A DNA stretch of 64,000 nucleotides from Hymenobacter caeli. GTDB lineage: Bacteria; Bacteroidota; Bacteroidia; Cytophagales; Hymenobacteraceae. The position numbers were made by a program, and so were the translations under genes. The stretch covers positions 1-64,000 of the forward strand of contig NZ_JABSNP010000009.1 in assembly GCF_013294115.1 (NCBI RefSeq), read 5' to 3'. This document shows, in pieces, positions 35,164 to 43,164 of the stretch (position 1 is the stretch's first letter; each line of letters begins with the position of its first letter). The notes under the pieces are model-generated. The model saw only the letters and a list, made by a program, of their open reading frames with translations, was not told the DNA's origin and did no database searches.

Positions 35164-36174
35164 ATGGGCAGGCCGCGTACATTCGTGCTGTTCCTTGATG
35201 ATAATGCTTTGCGCGCAACTTCTTTCCTAACTCTGTGGTGGGGCCTGGTGGTGGCTACCACGTTGACGGCCCCCGCCCAACCGATAGCGGCCACCGATCC
35301 CCAGCCCCGGCGGTTGGAGGCTACCCCCGTTTTTCAGACGGCGTTTGAGTTGGTGGGGGGCCTGATTATCCTGCGTAATCTAACCCTCAACGGCCGGCAG
35401 GGGGACTTTGTGCTGGATACGGGGTGCTCGACGGCGCTGTTGGTGGACAGCGGGCCGTTCGCGGGGCAGCTGACGCCCTTGCGGGAGCACGCCACTGCCC
35501 ACGGAACGACTGGCACGGTGGCCATAAAGGGGCTGCCCGTCACAAACTTTCAGCTGGGCGCGGCCCGCTACACCGGTTTCGCAGCCCATGCCTTCTCGCT
35601 GGAGCACCTGCGCCGCTACGCCGGGCCCCGGTTGCTCGGAGTGATTGGGTACGGGCTGCTGCGCGACTACGAGGTTGTCATTGACTATCCGCGCCGCCGC
35701 GTGTACTGGTACACCCTGCGGACGAAAAAGCCCGCCCCGCGGCCCTTCGCACGGCAGGACTCGCTGGCGTTCGTAGTGGTGCGGGGTGGGCCCATTGTAA
35801 CAGGTACCATTGGTGCGGTCCAAGTGCGGCTGTTGTTGGACACGGGGGCGGTAAATAATGACTTAGACGCTGCCTTCTGCCAACGGTTGGCCCCGCGCGA
35901 GCAGCCCACGCGCTCGGGTGCAGAATTCGTTACGGGCAGCGACGGCCACCAACAGGTGGCTCAGCGCGGCACGTTGCCCACGCTGGTGCTGGAAAATATC
36001 ACTTGGAAAGCAGTTCCCGTGCTAATTCTTCCTCATGCTCGACCTATTAGCGGCCGGGAATTAGCTTACCAGGGCGTACTGGGATTTCCGTTTCTGAGCC
36101 AGGACCAAGTAGTGAGCTTTCACTTTGGTCGCCAGCAGCTTTATGCGCTGGTGCCGGTGACTCCGCGTAAGTAA
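35164..36174 (+). CDS. Retropepsin/pepsin-like aspartic protease, exported
   Basis: A 336-aa protein with an N-terminal hydrophobic segment (SFLTLWWGLVVATTLTAPAQ) likely to direct export. Two aspartic-protease lobes are visible: the first Asp motif is VLDTGCSTALLV and the second LLLDTGAVNND, each followed by the usual G-rich flap region (HGTTGTVAIKG; LLGVIGYGLL; VLGFPFLS). It resembles the bacterial aspartyl-protease family of Bacteroidota. It diverges from the broken nuclease gene; the duplicated terminator follows. Confidence 0.85.
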   Translation: MGRPRTFVLFLDDNALRATSFLTLWWGLVVATTLTAPAQPIAATDPQPRRLEATPVFQTAFELVGGLIILRNLTLNGRQGDFVLDTGCSTALLVDSGPFAGQLTPLREHATAHGTTGTVAIKGLPVTNFQLGAARYTGFAAHAFSLEHLRRYAGPRLLGVIGYGLLRDYEVVIDYPRRRVYWYTLRTKKPAPRPFARQDSLAFVVVRGGPIVTGTIGAVQVRLLLDTGAVNNDLDAAFCQRLAPREQPTRSGAEFVTGSDGHQQVAQRGTLPTLVLENITWKAVPVLILPHARPISGRELAYQGVLGFPFLSQDQVVSFHFGRQQLYALVPVTPRK

Positions 36175-36230
36175 TCTGTGGGAACTGCAGCTCATGGGCA
36201 ATTAGCGGAACCAAGCCAACAAGTGGCTGG

Positions 36231-36300
36231 CTCCTGCACCATCACTACAGATTAAGGGGCCAGCTGGCCGGGCGTGATGCTCGACTAGCTGGCCCCGTTT
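36231..36300 (+). terminator. Terminator, copy 2 of the duplicated unit
   Basis: Nearly repeats 33156-33226: CTCCTGCACC, GGGGCCAGCTGGCC, CGGGCGTGATGCTCGACT, then AGCTGGCCCC and GTTTTC. It follows the aspartic protease gene, so the two copies bracket the 3-kb cargo block. Confidence 0.75.
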
Positions 36301-36401
36301 TCGTGGCGGTTGGGCGCTGCTCTGTCGTGGGTGCCGGTTTTGTTCGCCTATTTTTATCGTCAGTAATAAGCGATTAAGACCAAAACCGCGTTTTTGATGC
36401 C

Positions 36402-37634
36402 TTGGCGCGTATATTCTATTTTGGAATACCCTGGTGCAAGTGGGCAGCTTGCGCGGTGAATTCTATCTACGACGCCCGCCACAAAAGCATTGTAAACCGT
36501 CTTACCGCTATTCGGACTGATGCCGGAATAAGCCAGACACAACTAGCCACCGCCCTGGAAATAGGGCAGTCCGATGTGTCGAAGGTAGAACAAGGCCAGC
36601 GGCGGCTAGACATCGTTGAGCTGGTGGAGTGGCTGGCCGCTCTGGAGTACGACCTGTTTAGTTTCTTGTCAGAGGTCGGGCTACTGGTGCCGCTAGCTCC
36701 TGCTGCGCCTGTTGTGAACGTAGCCAGTGAGTTCGTGCCCGACCCTGCGCATGTCGTGGCAGTGACTGGTGGCACTGAAATACGCCTGGTTGGCTCGGGT
36801 ACACACCATGACATTGTGTTAGCAAATGCCGACATCGCCGGCTACCGGGCAGTAGAGGCCGAAGCGGTGAGGTTGTTCCGGTCGTTGAACGATGGTAGCC
36901 TAGGCTTGCAAAACCGTGAGGCTATCCGTGTGGCTTTGGATTTCGCCATTCGACGGTTGCCGCTGCTCAATCCAAGCGACGTTTACCGCCACATTATTTA
37001 CCGGCTGTACGTGCGGGAGTTCTCGCTAAAATCACCCAAACAGAGCTGGGTGAGGGCTGGCGGCGAAGCGCTGGAACTCTTCATTGAGGACCTATACAAA
37101 AGCCGCCTGTTGAGTGAGGGAATCGAAGTAGAAGCCCTTATTGCCAAAGACCGGCGGCTAGCTGCGCTGGAAGAAATGGGCATATCCGACCGAGTGGGGG
37201 CCGCTAAGCTGGATATTGCGCTGTACGGTATTCACGAGGGGAAACGGTACATATTCGGCGGTCTGCACGTTAAGGCTTCACTAGCTGAACGAGTGACTGA
37301 TGATGTGCCGTGCAGTGAAATAATGATGGCAGCGGGCTATTTCAGCGGCTTGTGGACGTTTGACGCGAAGGACCACCCACCGCGTAGCCTAGTGAATTAC
37401 GGGGAGTTGGGCACTAGCCTCACTGGCAAGCCAACAGCTAAACGGCTTTACATCGAGCGTGATGGGTCGTTCAGCATCTGCTTTTGCTACAATACCCGCA
37501 CCGCCGCTAGCTACCATAAAACGCCAAGCCAGCGTAGAATCGTGGTTTCTACGCTGGCTCCTGATAAAGACACGTTGCCGAGCGTGGTGCTGGCGGCGTG
37601 GCAAGATTTTAAAAAAGCTCGGGGCCTCAAATAA
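36402..37634 (+). CDS. BsaWI-like type II restriction endonuclease with N-terminal helix-turn-helix
   Basis: Up to 410 aa. An XRE-type helix-turn-helix (RLTAIRTDAGISQTQLATAL, then IGQSDVSKVEQGQRRLDI, about 33-75) is fused to a larger domain. LDIALYGIHEGKRYIFGG and LHVKASLAERVTDDVPCS match the catalytic region of the BsaWI family (CCGG-type endonucleases), with the metal-binding acid and lysine in that stretch. Start uncertain: TTG 36402 is the longest, GTG 36456 (VNSIYDARH) is plausible. It converges with the methyltransferase gene, overlapping it by 8 bp. The helix-turn-helix may self-regulate expression; an inverted repeat TATTC-N7-GAATA lies at 36412-36428. GC is lower than in the host. 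Confidence 0.8.
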   Translation: MARIFYFGIPWCKWAACAVNSIYDARHKSIVNRLTAIRTDAGISQTQLATALEIGQSDVSKVEQGQRRLDIVELVEWLAALEYDLFSFLSEVGLLVPLAPAAPVVNVASEFVPDPAHVVAVTGGTEIRLVGSGTHHDIVLANADIAGYRAVEAEAVRLFRSLNDGSLGLQNREAIRVALDFAIRRLPLLNPSDVYRHIIYRLYVREFSLKSPKQSWVRAGGEALELFIEDLYKSRLLSEGIEVEALIAKDRRLAALEEMGISDRVGAAKLDIALYGIHEGKRYIFGGLHVKASLAERVTDDVPCSEIMMAAGYFSGLWTFDAKDHPPRSLVNYGELGTSLTGKPTAKRLYIERDGSFSICFCYNTRTAASYHKTPSQRRIVVSTLAPDKDTLPSVVLAAWQDFKKARGLK

Positions 37635-38607
37635 GGCTACTGAATAGGTCTGCTTCGGCGGTGGCCTTCTTCGTGCTCTTGCGCCTTTTCTTCTCTGCTG
37701 GTGCGGTGGGTGCTACCGCATTAGTGAGCGGGGCCTCGGCTTGTTTAATTTGGGCAGTTAGGGCTGGGGCCTCGGCTTTGATACGCTGTTCGATGATGTC
37801 AATACGGGTTGGGTCCAGTTCGAAGCCCAAGTAATTGAAGCCCAAACTAGCGGCGGCTACTGCGGTGGTGCCACTGCCCATGAACGGGTCGAGAATGATG
37901 CCGCTGGTGATGCCGCTGGCCTGAATGCACTTCACGGGCAGGTCTAGCGGGAAGGTGCTGGTGTGCGGGGTGCGGTTTACGTCGGGCTTGATGTCCCAAA
38001 CAGAGGGCACCGGCGGCTGTACGGTGAAGGCGTGGCGCTCAGTCTTGGCGAATAGATAAATGGGCTCGTGTTTGCGATGCGGGCGGCGGCAGCGGCCTTC
38101 TGGCATGGCTTTCCGCTTGGCCCAAATAACCTCACCACGGTATAAAATTCCTGCATCACCGAGGGCAATAATCACGCGCAGGGGTAGGGCCAGCAGGTTG
38201 CCGTATTGGAGCCAGCCGGCTTGTTTTTCGATGAATGCCCGGCGGCTGCCCCGGTTTTTGGTGTAAGCAGAGTTATGTGGCGCAAGGCCTGTACCGTCGA
38301 TGCCGAGGGTACTGTATTTCATGTCCTCTAGGCTCCAGTTTATCGGTGTGTTGTAGCTGTCGCCGATGTTCAGCCATAGCACCCCCTCCGGCTTCAGTAC
38401 CCGCATTGCTTCCAGTAGCACGGTGGTAAGGTTCTTCACGTACTCGCGGGGGTCGGCTTCGGAGCCCAGACCAGCATCTCCACGCTGCCCCCAATAGGGC
38501 GGGCTCGTTACAATTACGTCCACGCAATCGTTGGGCATCAGTCGCATAGCATCTAAGCAGTCTGCCCGATGTACCTTGTTTACTTCCCACTGACCCAACT
38601 TTTCCAT
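37627..38607 (-). CDS. Type II DNA methyltransferase (N4-cytosine/N6-adenine, beta class)
   Basis: A 326-aa methylase. The catalytic motif IV VIVTSPPYWGQR is at 32-43 and the SAM-binding motif I DPFMGSGTTAVAA follows near the C-terminal third, the beta-class order; SPPY favours N4-cytosine but does not exclude adenine. WAKRKAMPEGRCRRPHRKHE is a likely target-recognition part, and the tail is Lys-rich. Paired with the convergent endonuclease, it should protect the same site, perhaps CCGG-containing if the endonuclease assignment holds. Confidence 0.9.
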   Translation of the reverse strand: MEKLGQWEVNKVHRADCLDAMRLMPNDCVDVIVTSPPYWGQRGDAGLGSEADPREYVKNLTTVLLEAMRVLKPEGVLWLNIGDSYNTPINWSLEDMKYSTLGIDGTGLAPHNSAYTKNRGSRRAFIEKQAGWLQYGNLLALPLRVIIALGDAGILYRGEVIWAKRKAMPEGRCRRPHRKHEPIYLFAKTERHAFTVQPPVPSVWDIKPDVNRTPHTSTFPLDLPVKCIQASGITSGIILDPFMGSGTTAVAAASLGFNYLGFELDPTRIDIIEQRIKAEAPALTAQIKQAEAPLTNAVAPTAPAEKKRRKSTKKATAEADLFSSLI

Positions 38608-38914
38608 CTATTTCCTGCTTTAGAATACCATGTAAAAGTACGGACAACTAAATTCTTTAGCGGTAGGAATTCGCCTAGTAGCTGATGGCTCGAGTCGGCG
38701 CGTAGGCGCTAAGAATTGCAATGGTCTTTGCTGGTGGTTGTGGGCTAGCGGCGCGGCCTGCTCTGGCGGTGCTCCAGCTTTAGGCTCCCGGTTTTTTCTC
38801 GCCAGCAATAAGTCGGCATCATACAACCTGCTCCCCGTCAGGGCTAGCGGTGTCGTCGAAGTACGTCGCACTAGGCCGCCGGCAGTGGTACAGAAGGATA
38901 TTAGATGCTGGTTT

Positions 38915-38998
38915 TGCCGATGCAATCCTGCATTTTTTTTCTGCAAAAGCCTTGCTTTGCGCTCTGGATGCAATACATTTGCCGATGCAATACTGCAT
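38915..38998. promoter_or_regulatory. Repeated palindromic operators upstream of the ImmA gene
   Basis: TGCCGATGCAATCCTGCAT (38915-38933) and TGCCGATGCAATACTGCAT (38980-38998) differ at one base; each holds ATGCA-N4-TGCAT. A third GATGCAAT half-site is at 38967-38974. They sit in the 413-bp divergent region between the methylase and the XRE-ImmA gene, 23-106 bp before its ATG. Probably bound by the product of 39021-40217 or its partner. Confidence 0.65.
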
Positions 38999-39020
38999 CA
39001 CTCGGCTGCAATCACTGGCA

Positions 39021-40217
39021 ATGGACGACAAGTATAGAGAGGTAGATGCCCTGCTAGGTGGCTTGTTTCCATCCCAGAATCTCCGCGAACTTTTTGATTA
39101 TAAAGTACAGGCGCTCGGCGTCTCTCCTACGACTGCTGCCCGCATTATGGGTATGCAGCTGCGGGCTTTGAACGGGATTTTGAGCGGTACCCAGAAAGTC
39201 ATTGATATTACCGTTATCGGTAAGTTGGCAAATTTTCTACAGGTGCCCCGTGAGAAAATTGTCAGCCTCTACTTGGACGCTGTGGAAAAGCACTTCCCGA
39301 TAAATACTATCTCGGCGAAGAAAATAGAATTCATCAAGGCCAATTTCGACTTGGCGGCGCTACGCAAGGCGGGTTGGATTGACAACATTACCGATTTCGC
39401 TCACATCGAGCAGAAGCTAACTGCCCGTCTGGGGCTGAAATCGGTACTGGAGTATCGCAAGCCGGCCGTCGATGTAGCATTCTGCGTGGGTACTTACGAG
39501 CCTAAGAACGAACTCACGCGGGCGGTATGGATTAGGGCCGCGCAGGCCTGCTTTGCAGAAATTGATAACATGTACCCGTATGACCGGGCGGAGCTTATCA
39601 AGATTTTTCCGCGCCTGCGGTGGTTTACTACCAATGAGGAGCACGGGTTGGCGGAAGTAATCCGGTTGCTGCACCGGGTGGGGGTTACAGTGGTACTGCA
39701 ACCGCCGTTACCCGGTTTACAGCTGCGTGGAGCCACATTCAACCATGATGGCAAGCCCGCTGTCGTGATTACCGATTTCGTCGGGTTTTATTCGACGCTG
39801 TGGTTCGCGCTGTTTCACGAGCTGTTCCACGTCCTGTTTGACTGGGACGATATCAAGGTGAATCAGTACCATGTAACCGACGATGAAAATCAGCAGCTGT
39901 CGGTTCAGGAACGGGAACAAGAAGCAAACAATTTCGCCAGCGAGTATCTGTTTTCCCGCGAGAAAGTTGAGCAGGTAAAGCCTTTCCTGCACGATGATGT
40001 GTATGTGGCCCGGTTTGCTGCCGACCACCAAGTGCATCCCAGCATCATATATACGCAGTGCGCTTTCGCTATGCCCAAGAGCCGTTCGGCCTGGGCGCTG
40101 GCCCGCAAGCACTCACCTCCGGCCAGCCGTTCCATCGTTGAATACGGCTTTGCTCTCGAAAACGGTGGCCTTATTGCTGAATTGACCAAACCCCTCAAAT
40201 CTTCCTTATACGTTTAG
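39021..40217 (+). CDS. XRE-type regulator with ImmA/IrrE metallopeptidase domain
   Basis: A 398-aa protein from ATG 39021 (MDDKYREVDALLGG). A helix-turn-helix-like region (LGVSPTTAARIMGMQLRALN, about 32-51) is followed by an unassigned middle and a zinc peptidase domain with HELFH at 266-270 and EREQEANNFASEYL downstream. Proteins of this build (HTH plus ImmA/IrrE) control phage and integrative-element repressors by cleavage, or act as antitoxins. The frame extends to 38850, but those residues overlap the operator repeats. The following P63C-like gene starts 11 bp later. Confidence 0.85.
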   Translation: MDDKYREVDALLGGLFPSQNLRELFDYKVQALGVSPTTAARIMGMQLRALNGILSGTQKVIDITVIGKLANFLQVPREKIVSLYLDAVEKHFPINTISAKKIEFIKANFDLAALRKAGWIDNITDFAHIEQKLTARLGLKSVLEYRKPAVDVAFCVGTYEPKNELTRAVWIRAAQACFAEIDNMYPYDRAELIKIFPRLRWFTTNEEHGLAEVIRLLHRVGVTVVLQPPLPGLQLRGATFNHDGKPAVVITDFVGFYSTLWFALFHELFHVLFDWDDIKVNQYHVTDDENQQLSVQEREQEANNFASEYLFSREKVEQVKPFLHDDVYVARFAADHQVHPSIIYTQCAFAMPKSRSAWALARKHSPPASRSIVEYGFALENGGLIAELTKPLKSSLYV

Positions 40218-40228
40218 TTGTCGACCTG

Positions 40229-40849
40229 ATGAAAAAGACTACGCAAAAGCCCGAGGAATTGAGTAGCCCGGCCACCGTGAGCACTCAAAAACCAAAGGAA
40301 GTTTCCAAGCAGTCCAGGGAGCAGCAGCTGCTGCTAGCCGGAATGCTGATTCTGGGTGCCGACGAGCAGGCAAAGCAGGCGCGAGAGCTGAAGCGCAAAC
40401 GGGAGCAGACAGTTATTGAGCTGCATAGCGGTTTCAAAATAACTATTGGCGAAATCAACGCCATCGTCTGCGGTAACCCTTCGGACTATCTGCCGATGTT
40501 TCCGAATAACATCCCCTTTTTCTCGGAAATAAACCGGCTGTCCGAAGTCAAATTCGACCCGACAGAATATATCAAACCTGCGTTTGTTGGGGAAATAATC
40601 TGCGAAATAATTTACGGCAGGTATGACAAGTCGGTGTTACCTGCGTTGCGGGCAGTAAATCCTGCTTACATCAACGGGATAAGGCCGCGCAAACTTTATC
40701 ATTACCTCACCCCAGAAGGCCTAGCTTTGCTGGCCCAATACCGTGATGAGGCTATTGAGGTTATGAAATCGTGCAACACCATGTACGAGTTCAGGCAGAA
40801 GCTTTTTAAGCAGTACGGTGTGCCATATCAGATAAAAGCGATTGAGTAG
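40229..40849 (+). CDS. P63C-like domain protein (206 aa)
   Basis: A charged N-terminus (about 1-70) precedes a C-terminal part with EYIKPAFVGEIICEIIYGR, PALRAVNPAYINGIRPRK and YHYLTPEGLALLAQYRDEA, resembling the P63C domain of phage and conjugative-element proteins. It follows the ImmA-type gene by 11 bp, so the two form an operon and may be partners. The function of P63C proteins is not established; similarity is by pattern only. Confidence 0.65.
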   Translation: MKKTTQKPEELSSPATVSTQKPKEVSKQSREQQLLLAGMLILGADEQAKQARELKRKREQTVIELHSGFKITIGEINAIVCGNPSDYLPMFPNNIPFFSEINRLSEVKFDPTEYIKPAFVGEIICEIIYGRYDKSVLPALRAVNPAYINGIRPRKLYHYLTPEGLALLAQYRDEAIEVMKSCNTMYEFRQKLFKQYGVPYQIKAIE

Positions 40850-40943
40850 AATTTCGCCGCCGGCAACGAGGTGTTGGGAAATGCTTCGGGGCGTCAATCA
40901 AGTGTAGCCGGATAACCGGCTAGCCTGACGGGGCTGCCTGTGG

Positions 40944-41708
40944 TCAAGTACCGCCGTACTTAGCTGCCTCGTCGTGGGTGGCGGTGGTGGCCATGGCGAG
41001 CAAAGCGGGGTGGGTCTCCTGCATCAGTTCCTGTAGAATGTGTTGGCGCTCGTGGGGTTTCAGCTCCTTCCATCTGGCTACCCATCGGGCGGCCTTGCGT
41101 TTGATGTATTCCCGTTCGCGGTAGTCGTTGCCGGCAAAGCGGACATCGTGTAGCACCTCGGGGCGGGCGTAGTTGTAGAAAAGCCACTCGGTGGCCATGC
41201 CTTGGCGCGTCTGGCTTTGGAACTCGGTTCGGTTCCAGTGGCTCAGCTGCTCGGCATAGCGTTGGTTGGGGTAGGTTGAAATCAAGCAGTCGACGCGGAG
41301 GAACCGGACGGCAGTAAGAAATTCCTCGTGGTCGCGTTCGGTCATTTCGTGCGTGTAGCGCAGTTCCCGGCTTTTGCGGCTATCGAGGGGGTAGGGCGGG
41401 TCGCAGTAGACGACTACCCGGCCGAGGTCGGGGCGCTTTAGCACGGTGGCCAGGAAGTCGAGGGCGGGCAGGTTGTAGAGGTCGAGCCGGGGCCCTAGCC
41501 GGGCCTCGCGCCACTGGTCGATGATGAACGGGTCGAGGTCGTTGGCGATGACCTGGGCGGGCCACTGGATTTGACGGGTCAGGGCGCAGTTTCCCAGAAA
41601 GGGAATTATCAGCGTGTCGTGGGGCCGGACGTGGTTGATAATCTTCTGGTAGGTGCCGCTGCTGCCCTTGCCGCCGTAGTACGTGCTGATGGTAGGGAAC
41701 TTAATCAT
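40944..41708 (-). CDS. D12-class N6-adenine DNA methyltransferase
   Basis: A 254-aa Dam-like enzyme. SAM-binding motif I is TYYGGKGSSGTY (9-20), and the catalytic DPPY is at 103-106 in VVYCDPPYPLDS. ATG 41708 (MIKFPTISTYYGG) is used; the frame extends to 41762 without family similarity. It overlaps the VRR-NUC gene by 8 bp. No cognate endonuclease is adjacent, so it may be an orphan methylase that protects element DNA or times replication. Confidence 0.9.
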   Translation of the reverse strand: MIKFPTISTYYGGKGSSGTYQKIINHVRPHDTLIIPFLGNCALTRQIQWPAQVIANDLDPFIIDQWREARLGPRLDLYNLPALDFLATVLKRPDLGRVVVYCDPPYPLDSRKSRELRYTHEMTERDHEEFLTAVRFLRVDCLISTYPNQRYAEQLSHWNRTEFQSQTRQGMATEWLFYNYARPEVLHDVRFAGNDYREREYIKRKAARWVARWKELKPHERQHILQELMQETHPALLAMATTATHDEAAKYGGT

Positions 41709-42093
41709 GGCGGTGCTGCAGGTGAAGGCCGCGGCCCTCGAATGACTGTTGGAACTGGGCAAAATCGTAGGTGACGAAGGCTACGCCGCCGGCTTGCTTC
41801 AGCTCATTGAGGAACTGCTTCTGGTCGTCGCGCAGGGTGTCACGCCCTGCTTTCACTTCGACGCCCACGAATACCCCGTCAGCAAGGCGAAAGCCGATAA
41901 TATCGGGCACGCCGTTGCAGCCCTGGGGATTCTTCCGCCAGCGGCCGGTTGCGGGGTCGTAGATGCCGCTGGTGTTCTGGCGCCATACCTTGAAGCCATG
42001 TCTGGTGAGGTAGGCAATGATGGCGCTGGTAATCTCCCCGGCCTTCAGGGTGCCGAAGTCTAGCGGCAGCTGGTCGTGCTTTTTGGCAATCAT
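41701..42093 (-). CDS. VRR-NUC domain nuclease
   Basis: A 130-aa stand-alone VRR-NUC (PD-(D/E)XK type) protein as found in phages. GVPDIIGFRLADGVFVGVEV carries the Asp and Glu of the site, followed by KAGRDTLRDDQKQFLNELKQ with the lysine and the Q of the C-terminal helix. Such proteins may resolve branched DNA. It overlaps the adenine methylase by 8 bp and belongs to the minus-strand operon descending from the Cro-like gene. Confidence 0.88.
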   Translation of the reverse strand: MIAKKHDQLPLDFGTLKAGEITSAIIAYLTRHGFKVWRQNTSGIYDPATGRWRKNPQGCNGVPDIIGFRLADGVFVGVEVKAGRDTLRDDQKQFLNELKQAGGVAFVTYDFAQFQQSFEGRGLHLQHRHD

Positions 42094-42104
42094 GGCAAAC
42101 TGCG

Positions 42105-42335
42105 TCAGGGTTTGGTGGTGAGGGTGAAGGCCCCGCGCCGCACGGCCTGGGCCACTTCGTCGGAGTCTGCGTAGTATTCGTGCTCGAACTCGGCGGCTCG
42201 TTTGGTGCGGCGGGCCTGCCAGGTGCCGTTTTCGGTGCGGCTGCCGCCCGTCACGGTTCGCACCCGGTAGATGCTGCCGCAGGTGGCCAGGTAGTAGCAG
42301 GTGGTAGTGGCGGGCCTTTTAGTCGCGGTTGCCAT
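42105..42335 (-). CDS. Small hypothetical protein (76 aa)
   Basis: Starts MATATKRPATTTCYYLATCG; a small beta-like core (SIYRVRTVTGGSRTENGTW) and a helix near the C-terminus. Overlaps the previous gene by 17 bp. No family recognised. Confidence 0.5.
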   Translation of the reverse strand: MATATKRPATTTCYYLATCGSIYRVRTVTGGSRTENGTWQARRTKRAAEFEHEYYADSDEVAQAVRRGAFTLTTKP

Positions 42336-43164
42336 TCATCAGCCGGTTGTTTTCCTCGCGGTGCTGCTTGTCCATCCGCTTCTGCGCTTCGGGGCCCGCT
42401 TTCCAATCCTTGCGGGGCTTGCGCTCGGTGGCCTTGCGGGTTTCGGCGCGCTGGCGCTCGGCTTCCTCGGGGGTAATGAGGCCGCGGCGGGCCTTTTGGT
42501 TGGTGATGGTGAGCTTCTGGCGCAGGCCTGCGGCGTTGGGGTGGTCGGCGGGAATCTGCTGGGCCACGTTTTCGAGCATCCGGGGGGCGGCATCGCCGAG
42601 CAGCTGCACGTCCTGGGCCTGCCGGCTGACTCCGGCGGCTTTCCGGTCGAGGTGCCGGTTTTCGAGGTAGGCCGCTTTGCGGTCGAAATACTCCGTTATC
42701 AGCCGGTAAATGGTGCTCACGTCGAGCGACTGGTAGAACTTGGTGCCGTTGGTGCGGGCCTCCTTCAAAGCCAGAATAAAATCCTTGATGCTGTCGTGGG
42801 TGTAGGTCTCGGCTAGCGTGTCGGCCAGCTCCAGCAGGTCGGCCACGTCGGGCTTCTCGGGCACCCGGAGCGAGTCGACGAAGGCCCGCAGTATCATCAC
42901 CAATAATTTCACGACCTCCCGCTGACCTATCGAGCGGTTAAGCTGGAAAATCTTGGGGGCGGTAAGGGCGACTTCGCGGGTAAGGCCCACGCTGACATCG
43001 GCCAGCATCTCGCGGATTTCGGGCGTAGTGGCGCGGGCCAGTTCCCTAGTCGTAGCGGCTGCTACGGTAGCCACTAGCAGGGCCTCCGGGGTTTTTCTGG
43101 TCGGTGCTACCCCCGTCGAAGCGTTGGACGTTGGGAGCGAGTTTAAGGCGATTGTCGGCTGCAT
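42319..43164 (-). CDS. Element protein of unknown function (281 aa)
   Basis: Mostly helical and charged: IFQLNRSIGQREVVKLLVMI, SIKDFILALKEARTNGTKFY, YRLITEYFDRKAAYLENRHL, then a strongly basic C-terminus. ATG 43164 (MQPTIALNSLPT) overlaps the replication-like gene by 119 bp; GTG 43074 would cut the overlap to 29 bp. Proteins of this kind sit beside replication genes in Bacteroidota elements, in my recollection. Function unknown. Confidence 0.65.
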   Translation of the reverse strand: MQPTIALNSLPTSNASTGVAPTRKTPEALLVATVAAATTRELARATTPEIREMLADVSVGLTREVALTAPKIFQLNRSIGQREVVKLLVMILRAFVDSLRVPEKPDVADLLELADTLAETYTHDSIKDFILALKEARTNGTKFYQSLDVSTIYRLITEYFDRKAAYLENRHLDRKAAGVSRQAQDVQLLGDAAPRMLENVAQQIPADHPNAAGLRQKLTITNQKARRGLITPEEAERQRAETRKATERKPRKDWKAGPEAQKRMDKQHREENNRLMNGNRD

